Source: Limnochordia bacterium
GTDB lineage: Bacteria; Bacillota; Limnochordia; DUMW01
Assembly (NCBI GenBank): GCA_023230925.1
Contig: JALNWK010000002.1
Location: 27,595 to 91,594, forward strand
Direction: 5' to 3'
DNA: 64,000 nt
The translations under genes were made by a program, and so were the position numbers. Within the stretch, counting starts at the first letter, position 1. The number at the start of each line of letters is the position of its first letter. The notes below the pieces were generated by a model. That model was not told where the DNA came from, did not search any database, and saw only the letters and a list, made by a program, of their open reading frames with translations. Positions 17,426-25,484 of the stretch are shown one piece after another.

Positions 17426-18348
17426 ATTACTACATCCCCTTTCAACGAAGCAAGTAATTTATCCACCCCCGCTGGAGTAAACACCGAGTACACACTTACC
17501 TGACGATCGATCCGACGGATAAGGCCTGCTAAAACCTTGCCCGGACCTACTTCCACAAAGACCTTGATCCCTTGATCTACCATGTAGCGAATCGACTGCT
17601 CCCACTTTACCGGCGAGGATAATTGAGCAGTAAGCTCATGGGGCAGAAGTGTTGCATCTTCAATGGCCCGGGCCGCGACGTTGCCGACTACTGGAATCTG
17701 GGGCTTCTTAAAGGAAGTCTGCTCCAGGTAGGGTGAGAATCTCTTCCCGGCAGAAAGCATCAGGGGAGAATGAAAGGGACCGCTCACCGCAAGGGGCACC
17801 ACCTTTTTCGCCCCCTCTCCCAACAACTTCTCCGACGCCCCCAAGACCCCACTACTGGTTCCTGAGATGACGACCTGTCCAGGACAGTTGTAGTTTGCTG
17901 GCCACACATCTCCTACCTCTTGGCAGACTCGCTCCACTGACTCTGCATCTAGCCCAAGTACAGCCGCCATTGCTCCTTGGGCAGCATCCTCCATAAGGAG
18001 GCTTCTCTTTACCACAAGGTCCAAGCAAGCTGCAAAGTCCACAGCTTCTGCTGCAACCAATGCCGAATACTCCCCCAGACTATGCCCTGCCAACAGATCT
18101 GGCACAAGTCCCCGCTCTCGAAGCAACTGTACACAGGCTGTTTCCACCGTAAGCAGAGCCGGTTGTGTATACCGAGTCTGGTTCAACCGGTTCCCTGGCC
18201 CCAGAAAGCATAGTTCCTTAAGGGAGAAGCCAAGGAATTCATCAGCCTGTTCAAAGATCTCCTGAACCCTACCGCCAACTGCATATAATTCCCACCCCAT
18301 ACCGACATATTGACTGCCCTGGCCGGGAAATACAAAAGCAATACCCAT
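17422..18348 (-). CDS. fabD: Malonyl-CoA:ACP transacylase
   Basis: Transfers malonyl groups from CoA to ACP. It begins MGIAFVFPGQGSQYVGMGWEL and has the nucleophile elbow GHSLGEYSAL and a catalytic histidine in SGPFHSPLM. The start at 18348 has GAGGAGAGG just upstream; an ATG six codons earlier would sit inside that site. It begins 18 bases after fabH ends. Confidence 0.96.
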   Translation of the reverse strand: MGIAFVFPGQGSQYVGMGWELYAVGGRVQEIFEQADEFLGFSLKELCFLGPGNRLNQTRYTQPALLTVETACVQLLRERGLVPDLLAGHSLGEYSALVAAEAVDFAACLDLVVKRSLLMEDAAQGAMAAVLGLDAESVERVCQEVGDVWPANYNCPGQVVISGTSSGVLGASEKLLGEGAKKVVPLAVSGPFHSPLMLSAGKRFSPYLEQTSFKKPQIPVVGNVAARAIEDATLLPHELTAQLSSPVKWEQSIRYMVDQGIKVFVEVGPGKVLAGLIRRIDRQVSVYSVFTPAGVDKLLASLKGDVVI

Positions 18349-18366
18349 TATGCCTCTCCTCTGCAT

Positions 18367-19362
18367 TTAATACCAACGCACAATCGCTGCTCCCCAAGTC
18401 AGGCCCGCACCAAAGCCAACAAGTAGAACAAAATCTCCCGACTGAATTCTACCCTTTTTCCTGGCTTCATCCAGAGCAATAGCAATGGAGGCCGCACTGG
18501 TGTTCCCGTAGGCATCCACATTCACAAAGACCCGGTCCTCCGGAAGCTGTAGTCTACGGGCTGCCGCGTCAATGATCCGGATATTGGCCTGATGGGGAAT
18601 GAATAGATCGATGTCCTCGGAAGAAAGCCCGGCCTTTTTCAGCACGTTCAAGGAAGCCTCATCCATAATCCGGACCGCAAACTTAAATACCTCGTTCCCA
18701 TGCATGGAGATAGTGTGTCTTTTTCCTTGAACCGTCTCCAAGGATGCCGGATTCCGTGATCCACCCGCTTCCAGGACCAACAGCTCTGCCCCGGAACCAT
18801 CACTGCCTAGTACCGAGCTGAGAATACCATAACCCTCAGGAACCGGACCTAAAACCGCCGCCCCAGCCCCGTCGCCAAACAACACACAGGTGGAACGATC
18901 GGTCCAGTCGACAATTTTACTTAAAGTCTCCACGCCCACCACCAAAACATGATTCATAGCCCGTGCCTCAATCATTGTCGCGGCAGCAGTTAGGCCATAG
19001 ACAAACCCCGAGCAGCCTGCGGCTAGGTCATAGGCAGCCGCCTTAGTTGCCCCAAGCTTGTTTTGGAGAATAGAGGCAGTGGAGGGAAAGGCATGATCCG
19101 GAGTCACCGTGGCGACAATCACCAAGTCCAATTGATCCGCACGAATATTTGCATCTTCAAGGGCGGCCCTAGCGGCCAAGATTGCCAGATCCGAAGAAGC
19201 CTGCTCCGGTTCTGCAATGCGCCGCTCTTTAATCCCGGTGCGGGTTGTGATCCATTCATCACTAGTATCCACCATTTTCTCGAGATCTTCATTGGTCAAA
19301 ACCCGTTCAGGGACAAACCTACCTGTCCCCAAAATGCCGGCCGAACGTATTAGTTCTTTCAT
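18367..19362 (-). CDS. fabH: 3-oxoacyl-[acyl-carrier-protein] synthase III
   Basis: Starts fatty-acid synthesis by condensing acyl-CoA with malonyl-ACP. The 331-residue protein has the catalytic triad Cys117 (DLAAGCSGF), His257 (IPHQANIRI) and Asn287 (YGNTSAAS). It overlaps plsX by 4 bases (ATGA). Confidence 0.98.
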   Translation of the reverse strand: MKELIRSAGILGTGRFVPERVLTNEDLEKMVDTSDEWITTRTGIKERRIAEPEQASSDLAILAARAALEDANIRADQLDLVIVATVTPDHAFPSTASILQNKLGATKAAAYDLAAGCSGFVYGLTAAATMIEARAMNHVLVVGVETLSKIVDWTDRSTCVLFGDGAGAAVLGPVPEGYGILSSVLGSDGSGAELLVLEAGGSRNPASLETVQGKRHTISMHGNEVFKFAVRIMDEASLNVLKKAGLSSEDIDLFIPHQANIRIIDAAARRLQLPEDRVFVNVDAYGNTSAASIAIALDEARKKGRIQSGDFVLLVGFGAGLTWGAAIVRWY

Positions 19363-20360
19363 TGGCCCACCTTCTCTTCTACGTAGAAAGTTATCAATTG
19401 GGGCAAGTTTCCCTCGGCAGTTTGCTTGGCAACCCGCAATCCGTTCATGACCGCTTTGGCATCAGAACGACCGTGGGAGACAATACATACACCATCCAAG
19501 CCTAGAAGGGGAGCCCCACCATATTCAGTGTAGTCCATTTTCTGCTTTACCCTGGAGAACACAGGTTTAGCCAAGATTCCACCACATTTTGAGCGAAAAT
19601 CCCGGGTGAACTCTTCTTTTATGATCGATAAAACCCCTTGGACAAGTCCTTCCGCAGACTTCAATACCGCGTTACCAGTAAAACCATCACAAACCACCAC
19701 ATCGCAGTCTCCTTCAAAGATACGATGGCCCTCTATATTGCCGATGAAATTAAGGCCACTTTTCCCAAGTAGCCCATGGGCTTCCTTCACCACGGCACTT
19801 CCTTTTCCGGGCTCTTCTCCTACGTTTAGCAGGCCAACAGTCGGATTAGAGACGCCGAGTACCTTCTCACTGTACAAAGCACCCATAATCGCAAAATGCA
19901 GTAAGTGCTTGGGCCTACTATCCGTGTTGGCACCTACATCCACAAGAGTACAGGCACCCTTAGCCGTAGGCATAATCGTACCGATGGCAGGACGTTCAAT
20001 ACCGGACACCTTCCCCCAGGAAAGAAGCGCCGCGGCCATGGTTGCACCGGTGTTTCCGCAACTAACCAAACCAACTGCCTTTCCTTCCTGGACAAGCCTT
20101 GCTCCCACCATCAAAGAGGAGTTTGGTTTACTGCGAACCGCCCGAAGGGGAGATTCGGCCATGTCCACCACATCCGGGGCATCCTCTATGGTTAAACCAG
20201 CATCGGCACCGTATTGCTCAACCAAGGGTTCTAAGCAAGACCGTCGGCCTACCAGAATCGTCTCGATACCAAGATCATTAGCGGCCATGACAGCCCCTTT
20301 TACCTGTTCTTCCGGTGCGAAATCCCCACCCATCGCGTCTAAGGCAATCTTCACAGCCAA
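19359..20360 (-). CDS. plsX: Phosphate acyltransferase PlsX
   Basis: Makes acyl-phosphate from acyl-ACP for phospholipid synthesis. The 333-residue protein begins MAVKIALDAMGGDFAPEE and has SCGNTGATMAAAL, LVDVGANTDS, VVCDGFTGNAVLKS and EYGGAPLLGLDG, all typical. It is 30 bases after fapR, in the standard FapR regulon order. Confidence 0.97.
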   Translation of the reverse strand: MAVKIALDAMGGDFAPEEQVKGAVMAANDLGIETILVGRRSCLEPLVEQYGADAGLTIEDAPDVVDMAESPLRAVRSKPNSSLMVGARLVQEGKAVGLVSCGNTGATMAAALLSWGKVSGIERPAIGTIMPTAKGACTLVDVGANTDSRPKHLLHFAIMGALYSEKVLGVSNPTVGLLNVGEEPGKGSAVVKEAHGLLGKSGLNFIGNIEGHRIFEGDCDVVVCDGFTGNAVLKSAEGLVQGVLSIIKEEFTRDFRSKCGGILAKPVFSRVKQKMDYTEYGGAPLLGLDGVCIVSHGRSDAKAVMNGLRVAKQTAEGNLPQLITFYVEEKVGQ

Positions 20361-20390
20361 CTGCCCCCTAACTAAGCAAAGTCCACTGTT

Positions 20391-20960
20391 CTAGGATAAT
20401 GTCCTGGCAAACATGACAAAGTCTCCTTCAAAGACTTTCTTTTCCCGGACAAAGCTTTCAACTCCTACCAATGCCCTTCTACCATCACTACTCTTAACAT
20501 GGGCATTGGCCATAATCTTATCCCCCACATTAACAGGAAGACAAAATCGTACCACCGCACTACCGGTCAAAGCAACTGGTGCATCAATTAAGGCCACTGC
20601 CAACGAGTTAGCCTGGGCAAAAATATGGTGCCCCCGCACGATCCCAGTGCGCTCTAGCCCCATCTCCCATGTTGTTTCCAAAATGGATTTTCCCCGTTTT
20701 CCAAGTTCAATCTCAACGGGCTGGCCAATAAATTCACTGGTGGTGAGGGCCTTTAGGTTCCGAAAAGCCCCTTCGGCCAGTTCCTTGATGCGCACCCGCA
20801 GTTCGGGCACACCTAATTGAAGTCGGTCTAGGCGAATTGTCTGCACACTAACACCAAAACGTTTGGCTAGCTCTTCATCGGTTACAAAGACTTCCTCTGC
20901 GAACACCTGCTGCAAGCAACGCTGTCTTTCCGCTTTTTTCATGGCCATCGGCATTCCCAT
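20391..20960 (-). CDS. fapR: Fatty-acid biosynthesis transcriptional regulator FapR
   Basis: Represses lipid-synthesis genes until malonyl-CoA or malonyl-ACP binds. The 189-residue protein has an N-terminal helix-turn-helix (DEELAKRFGVSVQTIRLDRLQLG, about 28-50), a linker beginning PELRVRIK, and a C-terminal hot-dog effector domain (VRGHHIFAQANSLAVALIDA). Several ATGs cluster at the N-terminus, so the exact start is uncertain by about five codons. It is first in the fapR-plsX-fabHDG-acpP-fabF group, and a FapR-type operator lies upstream. Confidence 0.94.
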   Translation of the reverse strand: MGMPMAMKKAERQRCLQQVFAEEVFVTDEELAKRFGVSVQTIRLDRLQLGVPELRVRIKELAEGAFRNLKALTTSEFIGQPVEIELGKRGKSILETTWEMGLERTGIVRGHHIFAQANSLAVALIDAPVALTGSAVVRFCLPVNVGDKIMANAHVKSSDGRRALVGVESFVREKKVFEGDFVMFARTLS

Positions 20961-20997
20961 GGAGAAGGCCGTCTAGTCTCCCTTCTGAGAGTCAATC

Positions 20998-21026
20998 ATT
21001 CCAAGGCAGCAGAGCTGCCTTGGAAT
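20998..21026 (-). repeat. Long perfect hairpin in the fapR leader
   Basis: A 13-bp inverted repeat (ATTCCAAGGCAGC / GCTGCCTTGGAAT) with a 3-base loop between the FapR operator and the fapR start. No clear T-run follows on either strand, so it may be a leader structure rather than a plain terminator. Confidence 0.6.
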
Positions 21027-21041
21027 TGTTTATGGGGAGGT

Positions 21042-21060
21042 ATTAACACCTGATACTAAT
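21042..21060 (-). promoter_or_regulatory. FapR operator
   Basis: On the minus strand ATTAGTATCAGGTGTTAAT. The Bacillus FapR site as I remember it is ATTAGTACCTGGTACTAAT, so 15 of 19 positions agree. It is placed about 80 bases before fapR, fitting autoregulation of the fap operon. Confidence 0.75.
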
Positions 21061-22065
21061 AGTTCTATTCTAACCGGAGTGATTCCTCCAATCAAGGGTA
21101 AAAAATCTCATAAACATGTCCAGATTCACGCCCCCAGGAAGGAGCCGTCAACAGTATCACCCGAGTACCATAGCAGGATTGCTGATGCCGACCATCATGA
21201 AGTAAAGGGTCATGGGGGGCTAAGCACTAGGGTATTAGAAACCGTGGGGACACGAGAATCTATTGTTTTTCAAGCGGAAGTAGAAAAACAACCCGATGGA
21301 GCAGCATTACAAGGAACCATTCATCCGGTGAAGTAGGCATCGTTCCGTTTGTTACTCCTATAGCCCCAAACGAGTGAGCATAGCAGCGAGTGGGAACATG
21401 AATACGCTTAAGCACGCATTGCACAGTGGGGAATATCCAAAGCCCGTCTTCATCGCAGATAGGCTAAGGAGTCGTAGTTCTGCATGATTGGTGTCCCTTT
21501 GTAGCAGTAAGTCCAGAAAATTTCGCTGGTTCCCGCTGATCCAGTTAGCGTGAAAGAAGTCTCTTGGCAAATTGATCATCAGGAATTCATTCTCCCGTGA
21601 CTTATGATCTCCCACCCGATGTATGTGGAGTGTTCTATAGTGCCTAGCCTACGCGGTTTTCCTTTCGGCCACTTGACCTAGTAAAAACTAACCAAACATG
21701 TGCTACCATGCGCTCACTTAAACGGCAGTAGTATCTTTAGACCATGATCTCTTTGCTATGCGGACTATCATACTACTTGTCAAGGACACCGGTAAGCGCT
21801 GGAACGCATAGTGATGCTTCTTTGCGCTAACCCTGTAATCCAAAAGTCTTTGAGATGATATTAGGTACCTCAATTGATATGTCCAGCCACTATCCTTCTT
21901 CACTCCCGATACCCACGGATGGTTGAAGGAGCCCTTCTATGATTGCAGCGAAGCCCTTGCTCAGTTCTGTACCCATGGTGTCACTCACAGCCGATTAGGC
22001 GACAGGTAGAGCATCGCATCTGGACCTGTCCATTGGAGCTAAGCTAAAGGGGCCCGGAGAGATGT
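21061..22065. other. About 1 kb with no recognisable gene
   Basis: A GTG-started frame at 21079-21336 (+, 85 codons) and two minus-strand frames at 21358-21615 and 21718-21903 are open, but none matches a family I know or has a good ribosome binding site. The stretch may be decayed DNA at the edge of the accessory insert between fapR and rpmF. Confidence 0.4.
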
Positions 22066-22094
22066 TTGCGATCACCCGAAGGATTTGGTAGAAT
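22066..22094 (+). promoter_or_regulatory. Putative sigma-A promoter for the small membrane protein gene
   Basis: TTGCGA, 17-base spacer, TAGAAT, about 35 bases before the TTG start at 22130. Confidence 0.5.
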
Positions 22095-22129
22095 CAAGGT
22101 AAATTGGATGGAGGATCGGGGGGGATACC

Positions 22130-22414
22130 TTGATTGCAAGAATTAGGCAGTGGATAGCTTTTGCCATAGGACTGGTTGCTGCAGGAGCAGGTGCATGGCT
22201 GCGGGTATTTGCCAAAGATATTGCCGCGCCCAAGCTAAAAAGTTACTCTTGGTCAGGTCCTTGGAAAGACACTGTGTGGGGGTTCAAAGAGCAGGCCTAT
22301 CTCGAGTTAGGACGAATCTTTTTGTTTTTTGGCCTCATTGTCATGCTCGTTGCTTTGATCAATTTTCTGTGGAGCAACGAAGCGCATCACAAAACAGCTC
22401 TTGAAGATGTTTGA
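22130..22414 (+). CDS. Small membrane protein, unknown function
   Basis: A 94-residue protein with two hydrophobic segments (about residues 8-24 and 61-80) separated by a loop rich in W, K and S (KSYSWSGPWKDTVWGFKEQ). The TTG start has a GGGGGG run 5 bases before and a plausible promoter. I do not recognise the family. Its end overlaps the next frame (22401) by 14 bases, suggesting they once formed a two-gene unit. Confidence 0.5.
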   Translation: MIARIRQWIAFAIGLVAAGAGAWLRVFAKDIAAPKLKSYSWSGPWKDTVWGFKEQAYLELGRIFLFFGLIVMLVALINFLWSNEAHHKTALEDV

Positions 22415-22746
22415 GACAATACCACATAACGAAATATCGATAGCCTACGTGATAGCGTCAGAGAGTCCTCTTAACATCGAAGACTTTCAGTTAACCATTA
22501 AGGTGCCCGGGAAGGAGGAGTCTCCCGAGGGGAAGACGCTTCAACCAATCAGAGTAGGCGAGGCGGGTGTTGCAAAAGTTGGTGAAGCTGAATTGGGTTA
22601 TGAAGGTTTCTGGGGAGCAAAGGAATATATCTTCTCCCTCGATGAGCTTCCAAGAAACGGGCAGCGACTACGAGGTCACTTTAATCGCTAGCCATCGCAG
22701 TGGTGAAGTGATCGAGATCGCTGTTGATCTTTCAGTAATACGATGA
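22401..22746 (+). pseudogene. Small gene split by a frameshift, unknown function
   Basis: The first frame (to 22691) encodes IPHNEISIAYVIASESPLN...GFWGAKEYIFSLDE and then reads into a basic nonsense-like tail (RNGQRLRGHFNR). In the +1 frame from about 22640 a sensible end is found (QETGSDYEVTLIASHR then SGEVIEIAVDLSVIR, stop at 22744-22746). Joining them gives about 110 residues of beta-rich protein. A single-base indel near 22640-22660 is the simplest explanation, either real decay or a sequencing error. Confidence 0.5.
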
Positions 22747-22815
22747 TTGTCTTAGACTCTAGTATACATAGTTTGAAGCAAACCCCTGGGGTGTGATACA
22801 AAACCGGAAGTTCAT

Positions 22816-22853
22816 AACAGATACCATGAGGCATGGAGTGCTATCTGTTTTTA
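22816..22853 (+). terminator. Terminator-like hairpin after the frameshifted gene
   Basis: AACAGATA...TATCTGTT (with a possible inner CCAT/ATGG pair) followed by TTTT on the plus strand, about 70 bases after the stop at 22746. Confidence 0.55.
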
Positions 22854-23102
22854 GTTGACCGTCTATGGAGAAAATCGTTCAATGGTTCCCTGTCCAGATC
22901 TGTTTGAGGCAAAGATTTCTCCTCGGTCTTGTGAAGCCATAGCGAAAAGACCTCCAATAGAGGTTTGCTGCGAAGGAGTAGTTCCTTATAAGGATTTCAT
23001 ATAGGCTAATCAGGGACTTCCTGGCACACCAGCAATTCTGGATTTGGGCGTGTTAACTCACATAACAATTTTGCCGAACAGGGACAGATCGCCACATAAG
23101 GA

Positions 23103-23160
23103 TCTGACCCAAGCACTTCGGTGAAGCCGCTCCCGGGTCAGACATTGGGAGCGGCTTTGT
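23103..23160 (+). other. Overlapping, mutually exclusive hairpins (attenuator-like)
   Basis: TCTGACCC (23103-23110) can pair with GGGTCAGA (23135-23142). The segment enclosed by that pairing, AAGCCGCTCCC (23124-23134), can instead pair with GGGAGCGGCTT (23147-23157). The two stems exclude each other. No plus-strand gene follows. The rest of 22854-23284 shows no gene. Confidence 0.45.
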
Positions 23161-23284
23161 CGTATACTCCGGGTGGCCCCTGAGCAATAAGATCCTCAAG
23201 TTTCTTGTGTAGTGCAAAGGGCTAAGCGACTCACGTTGTTCTTCCAGTAATATCCTAGCTATGTTCGCGATGTGTTTCTAGGTA

Positions 23285-23458
23285 CTAAAGTAGATTAGCC
23301 AGAGTTCTGTATGCGCCACTGGGCAACCCCGGGATAGAGAGGACATTTTGAACATCTTGGATAACCTCATTGTGTTGACCATGGCGCAAACGGTACCTAG
23401 CACTCCTAAACCATTCCTTAGCTTCGTTAGTACGTCCATCTAGCCATATTCGGGCAGC
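23285..23458 (-). pseudogene. Transposase C-terminal-region fragment
   Basis: The stretch WLDGRTNEAKEWFRSARYRL, then RHGQHNEVIQDVQNVL, resembles the helix-rich part of some DDE transposases (ISKra4-like is one possibility) that precedes a motif with glycine and glutamate. The frame stops early at 23285 and the catalytic parts are absent. Family assignment is tentative. Confidence 0.4.
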
Positions 23459-23528
23459 TACATTCGCTGGGTGCATCGGCTGCACAACAAGGCTTTGAGC
23501 AAGGTTGACGCGATTCGCCGCGCCGAGC

Positions 23529-23565
23529 CGTAAAAACAGCCTCGCGGTTTTTTTATGCGCGAGGC
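23529..23565 (-). terminator. Terminator of the fic gene
   Basis: On the minus strand GCCTCGCG-loop-CGCGAGGC followed by TGTTTTTA. The stem overlaps the last codons of fic. Confidence 0.75.
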
Positions 23566-24488
23566 CGCTTTTCATCTTGTAACAGGCTCAAATACTGCGA
23601 AAGTCTCTCTTTTACATACTTTCCGACCATATTCACCATCTGGGACGCGTCGTTGTCCCGATAATAGCTGTCAAAGCAAGAATAGTATTTTCGCCTGTCG
23701 GCAAACTTTACGTCGATGGGCGGGTAGCCCGCTTGCATCAGCATCAGGTTCAATATCAGCCGCCCGGTGCGCCCGTTGCCGTCGATGAAGGGATGGATTC
23801 CCTCAAAGCGCAAGTGAAACAGCGCCGCCGTTTCTATTGTATGTCGGTTGTCGCGGGACAAATCCGAAACTAGCCGTTCCATCTGAACCGAGACAAGGTA
23901 AGGCTCCGGAGGTTCGTGGTGCGCGCCCATAATGTTAACCGGAATTCTTCGATATACGCCCTTGTCCTTTGCCCTGTTTATCAGGACGAGGGAATGGATT
24001 TCGCGGATAATCCTCTCCGTGATCGGGATCTTATCGCTGACGAGCGAAACCACATAAAGGAACGCGTCACGATGTCCCACCGCCTCCAGATGGTCCTTGA
24101 GCGGTTTTTTATCAATCGTCACGCCTTCCAGAACGAGCGCGGTTTCCTGAAGCGTGAGCGTGTTGCCCTCGATGGCATTTGAGTTATAGGTGAAGTCCAC
24201 GAGAAATTCGTCCTGCAAGCGTTTCAACTCCCCGCTTGTTAATGGACGACGACGGTCAAGCTCCGCCTTCATCCCGTCGACCGACGCGAAGAGCGCGGCG
24301 TACTGTTCCGGAATCTCCTTGCCTCGCAGGCGGCGCCCGTCGACGGGCTTTAATGTGTCCGCCGGGATGAGATAGGAACGTCCCTTCTGAATGACGCCCT
24401 CTATCCGTCCCTGTGCGCAAAGCACCCGAACGCGGCGGTCGGATATGCCCCATCGCTCAGACGCCTGTTTTACCGTAATGTATTGCAT
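23553..24488 (-). CDS. Fic-domain protein with N-terminal helix-turn-helix
   Basis: A 311-residue Fic enzyme. Residues 1-45 resemble an excisionase/MerR-type helix-turn-helix (YITVKQASERWGISDRRVR). The Fic core has HPFIDGNGRTGR with catalytic H232, and the N-terminal part carries the inhibitory helix motif S103-xxx-E107-G108 (in NSNAIEGN), so this is a self-inhibited class II-type Fic. Such proteins usually transfer AMP to hydroxyl groups of target proteins; the target here is unknown. Codons look richer in G+C than in neighbours (many GCG, CGC, GTC), hinting at transfer. GGAGGTG precedes the ATG, and paired repeats cover the promoter. Confidence 0.88.
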   Translation of the reverse strand: MQYITVKQASERWGISDRRVRVLCAQGRIEGVIQKGRSYLIPADTLKPVDGRRLRGKEIPEQYAALFASVDGMKAELDRRRPLTSGELKRLQDEFLVDFTYNSNAIEGNTLTLQETALVLEGVTIDKKPLKDHLEAVGHRDAFLYVVSLVSDKIPITERIIREIHSLVLINRAKDKGVYRRIPVNIMGAHHEPPEPYLVSVQMERLVSDLSRDNRHTIETAALFHLRFEGIHPFIDGNGRTGRLILNLMLMQAGYPPIDVKFADRRKYYSCFDSYYRDNDASQMVNMVGKYVKERLSQYLSLLQDEKRPRA

Positions 24489-24510
24489 CGCTTCACCTCC
24501 ACGGCCTTTT

Positions 24511-24552
24511 CCAATAGTATATCACGGTATCGGAATAATACCAATGGTATAT
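24511..24552 (-). promoter_or_regulatory. fic promoter with paired operator-like repeats
   Basis: Minus strand: TTGGTA (24544-24539), 17-base spacer, TATACT (24521-24516). CCAATRGTATAT occurs twice on the plus strand, at 24511-24522 and 24541-24552, exactly 30 bases apart, covering the -10 and -35 boxes. The arrangement suggests repression, possibly by the Fic protein's own DNA-binding domain. Confidence 0.65.
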
Positions 24553-24599
24553 TGGTTTTTAGAGACCTATTGTTCCGATAGACGTTACTATTTAGAGGT

Positions 24600-25484
24600 G
24601 GATAGAGTAAGGCCTTGAGCCAGGGTGTCAAACAAGAATATAGAAGGGGCCAAGAGGAATTAGCCCGGGGTAATTCGCCAGGAACACGCTAGACTGCTTG
24701 AAATATATCCGTTAGTCAAAGGAAAAGAACATTACCGTTTGATGGTAGGTACGTACTTGGTGCCTGCCAATCGCTAGACCATGCGGAAGGAAGTTCTCGC
24801 CAAAAAAGCTTTCTAAGCATTCGCCCGATGTGTCATCGTACTAGACCCAGGATCCGCACCCATGTACTTATCTGCTTCCTTGCCTATTGCTTGGTCAAGC
24901 AATGTGAGATCTCGTTTCGCAGTAACGGTGAAACTCGGTAAGTAGAAACAATACTGAGAAGTTGGGACCAACTCTGCCTTAGTTAGGCGTAGCCTTTATG
25001 TGACGGGCTTTTCTTGGCAAGCCCGTTTATCATTACAGGGGGAACGTCCGCTATCATAGACAATAATGGACTAAATAGCGAAGAGCCAAAAAACTAGGCG
25101 ATTTGCACCCTTATTCAGCGGAATAAGGGTTTCAATCGACACCCTAGTCTCGGCTGAGTCTTCCCTGTCGTTCCTCGTACGCAGGAGGCTCTTAACCTAG
25201 TATAGACGGCAGGTAAAGGCATTATGTGGGATACACAAGCCCTTTTTGTTGTCGAACTGCTGATATTCGGAATGGGTGCAGTCCCTTTTCTGCGCGGAAT
25301 CAACAATGCTTCTCGACGACTAGAGGCCAGAATATGGTCTGTCACGGTCTGCCCATCAGTGTTCCTCGGCCCCCCGATTATGAAGCGCAGGCAGCCTGAA
25401 TCTTGATTGCATACTCTACTATGTATGTAGTAAGCAAGACGAAGGGGACAGGGCAAAACAGGGAATGAAGGTAGATCGATTCTA
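24600..25484. other. Gene-poor stretch with two hairpins
   Basis: No convincing gene. ACGGGCTT-loop-AAGCCCGT (25003-25026) is followed by TTATCATT on the plus strand and could end a short transcript. A second stem CCCTTATT/AATAAGGG lies at about 25110-25131. Short open frames at 25115-25456 (-) and 25224-25406 (+) have no recognisable product or ribosome binding site. Confidence 0.4.

Noticed and set aside
23553..24600. Considered a two-gene Fic toxin-antitoxin pair.
   Set aside because: No small antitoxin gene is next to fic, and the inhibitory motif is within the same protein.
25122..25150. AATAAGGGTTTCAATCGACA resembles the GTTTCAAT end of some CRISPR repeats.
   Set aside because: Only one copy exists and no spacer-repeat pattern or cas gene is present.
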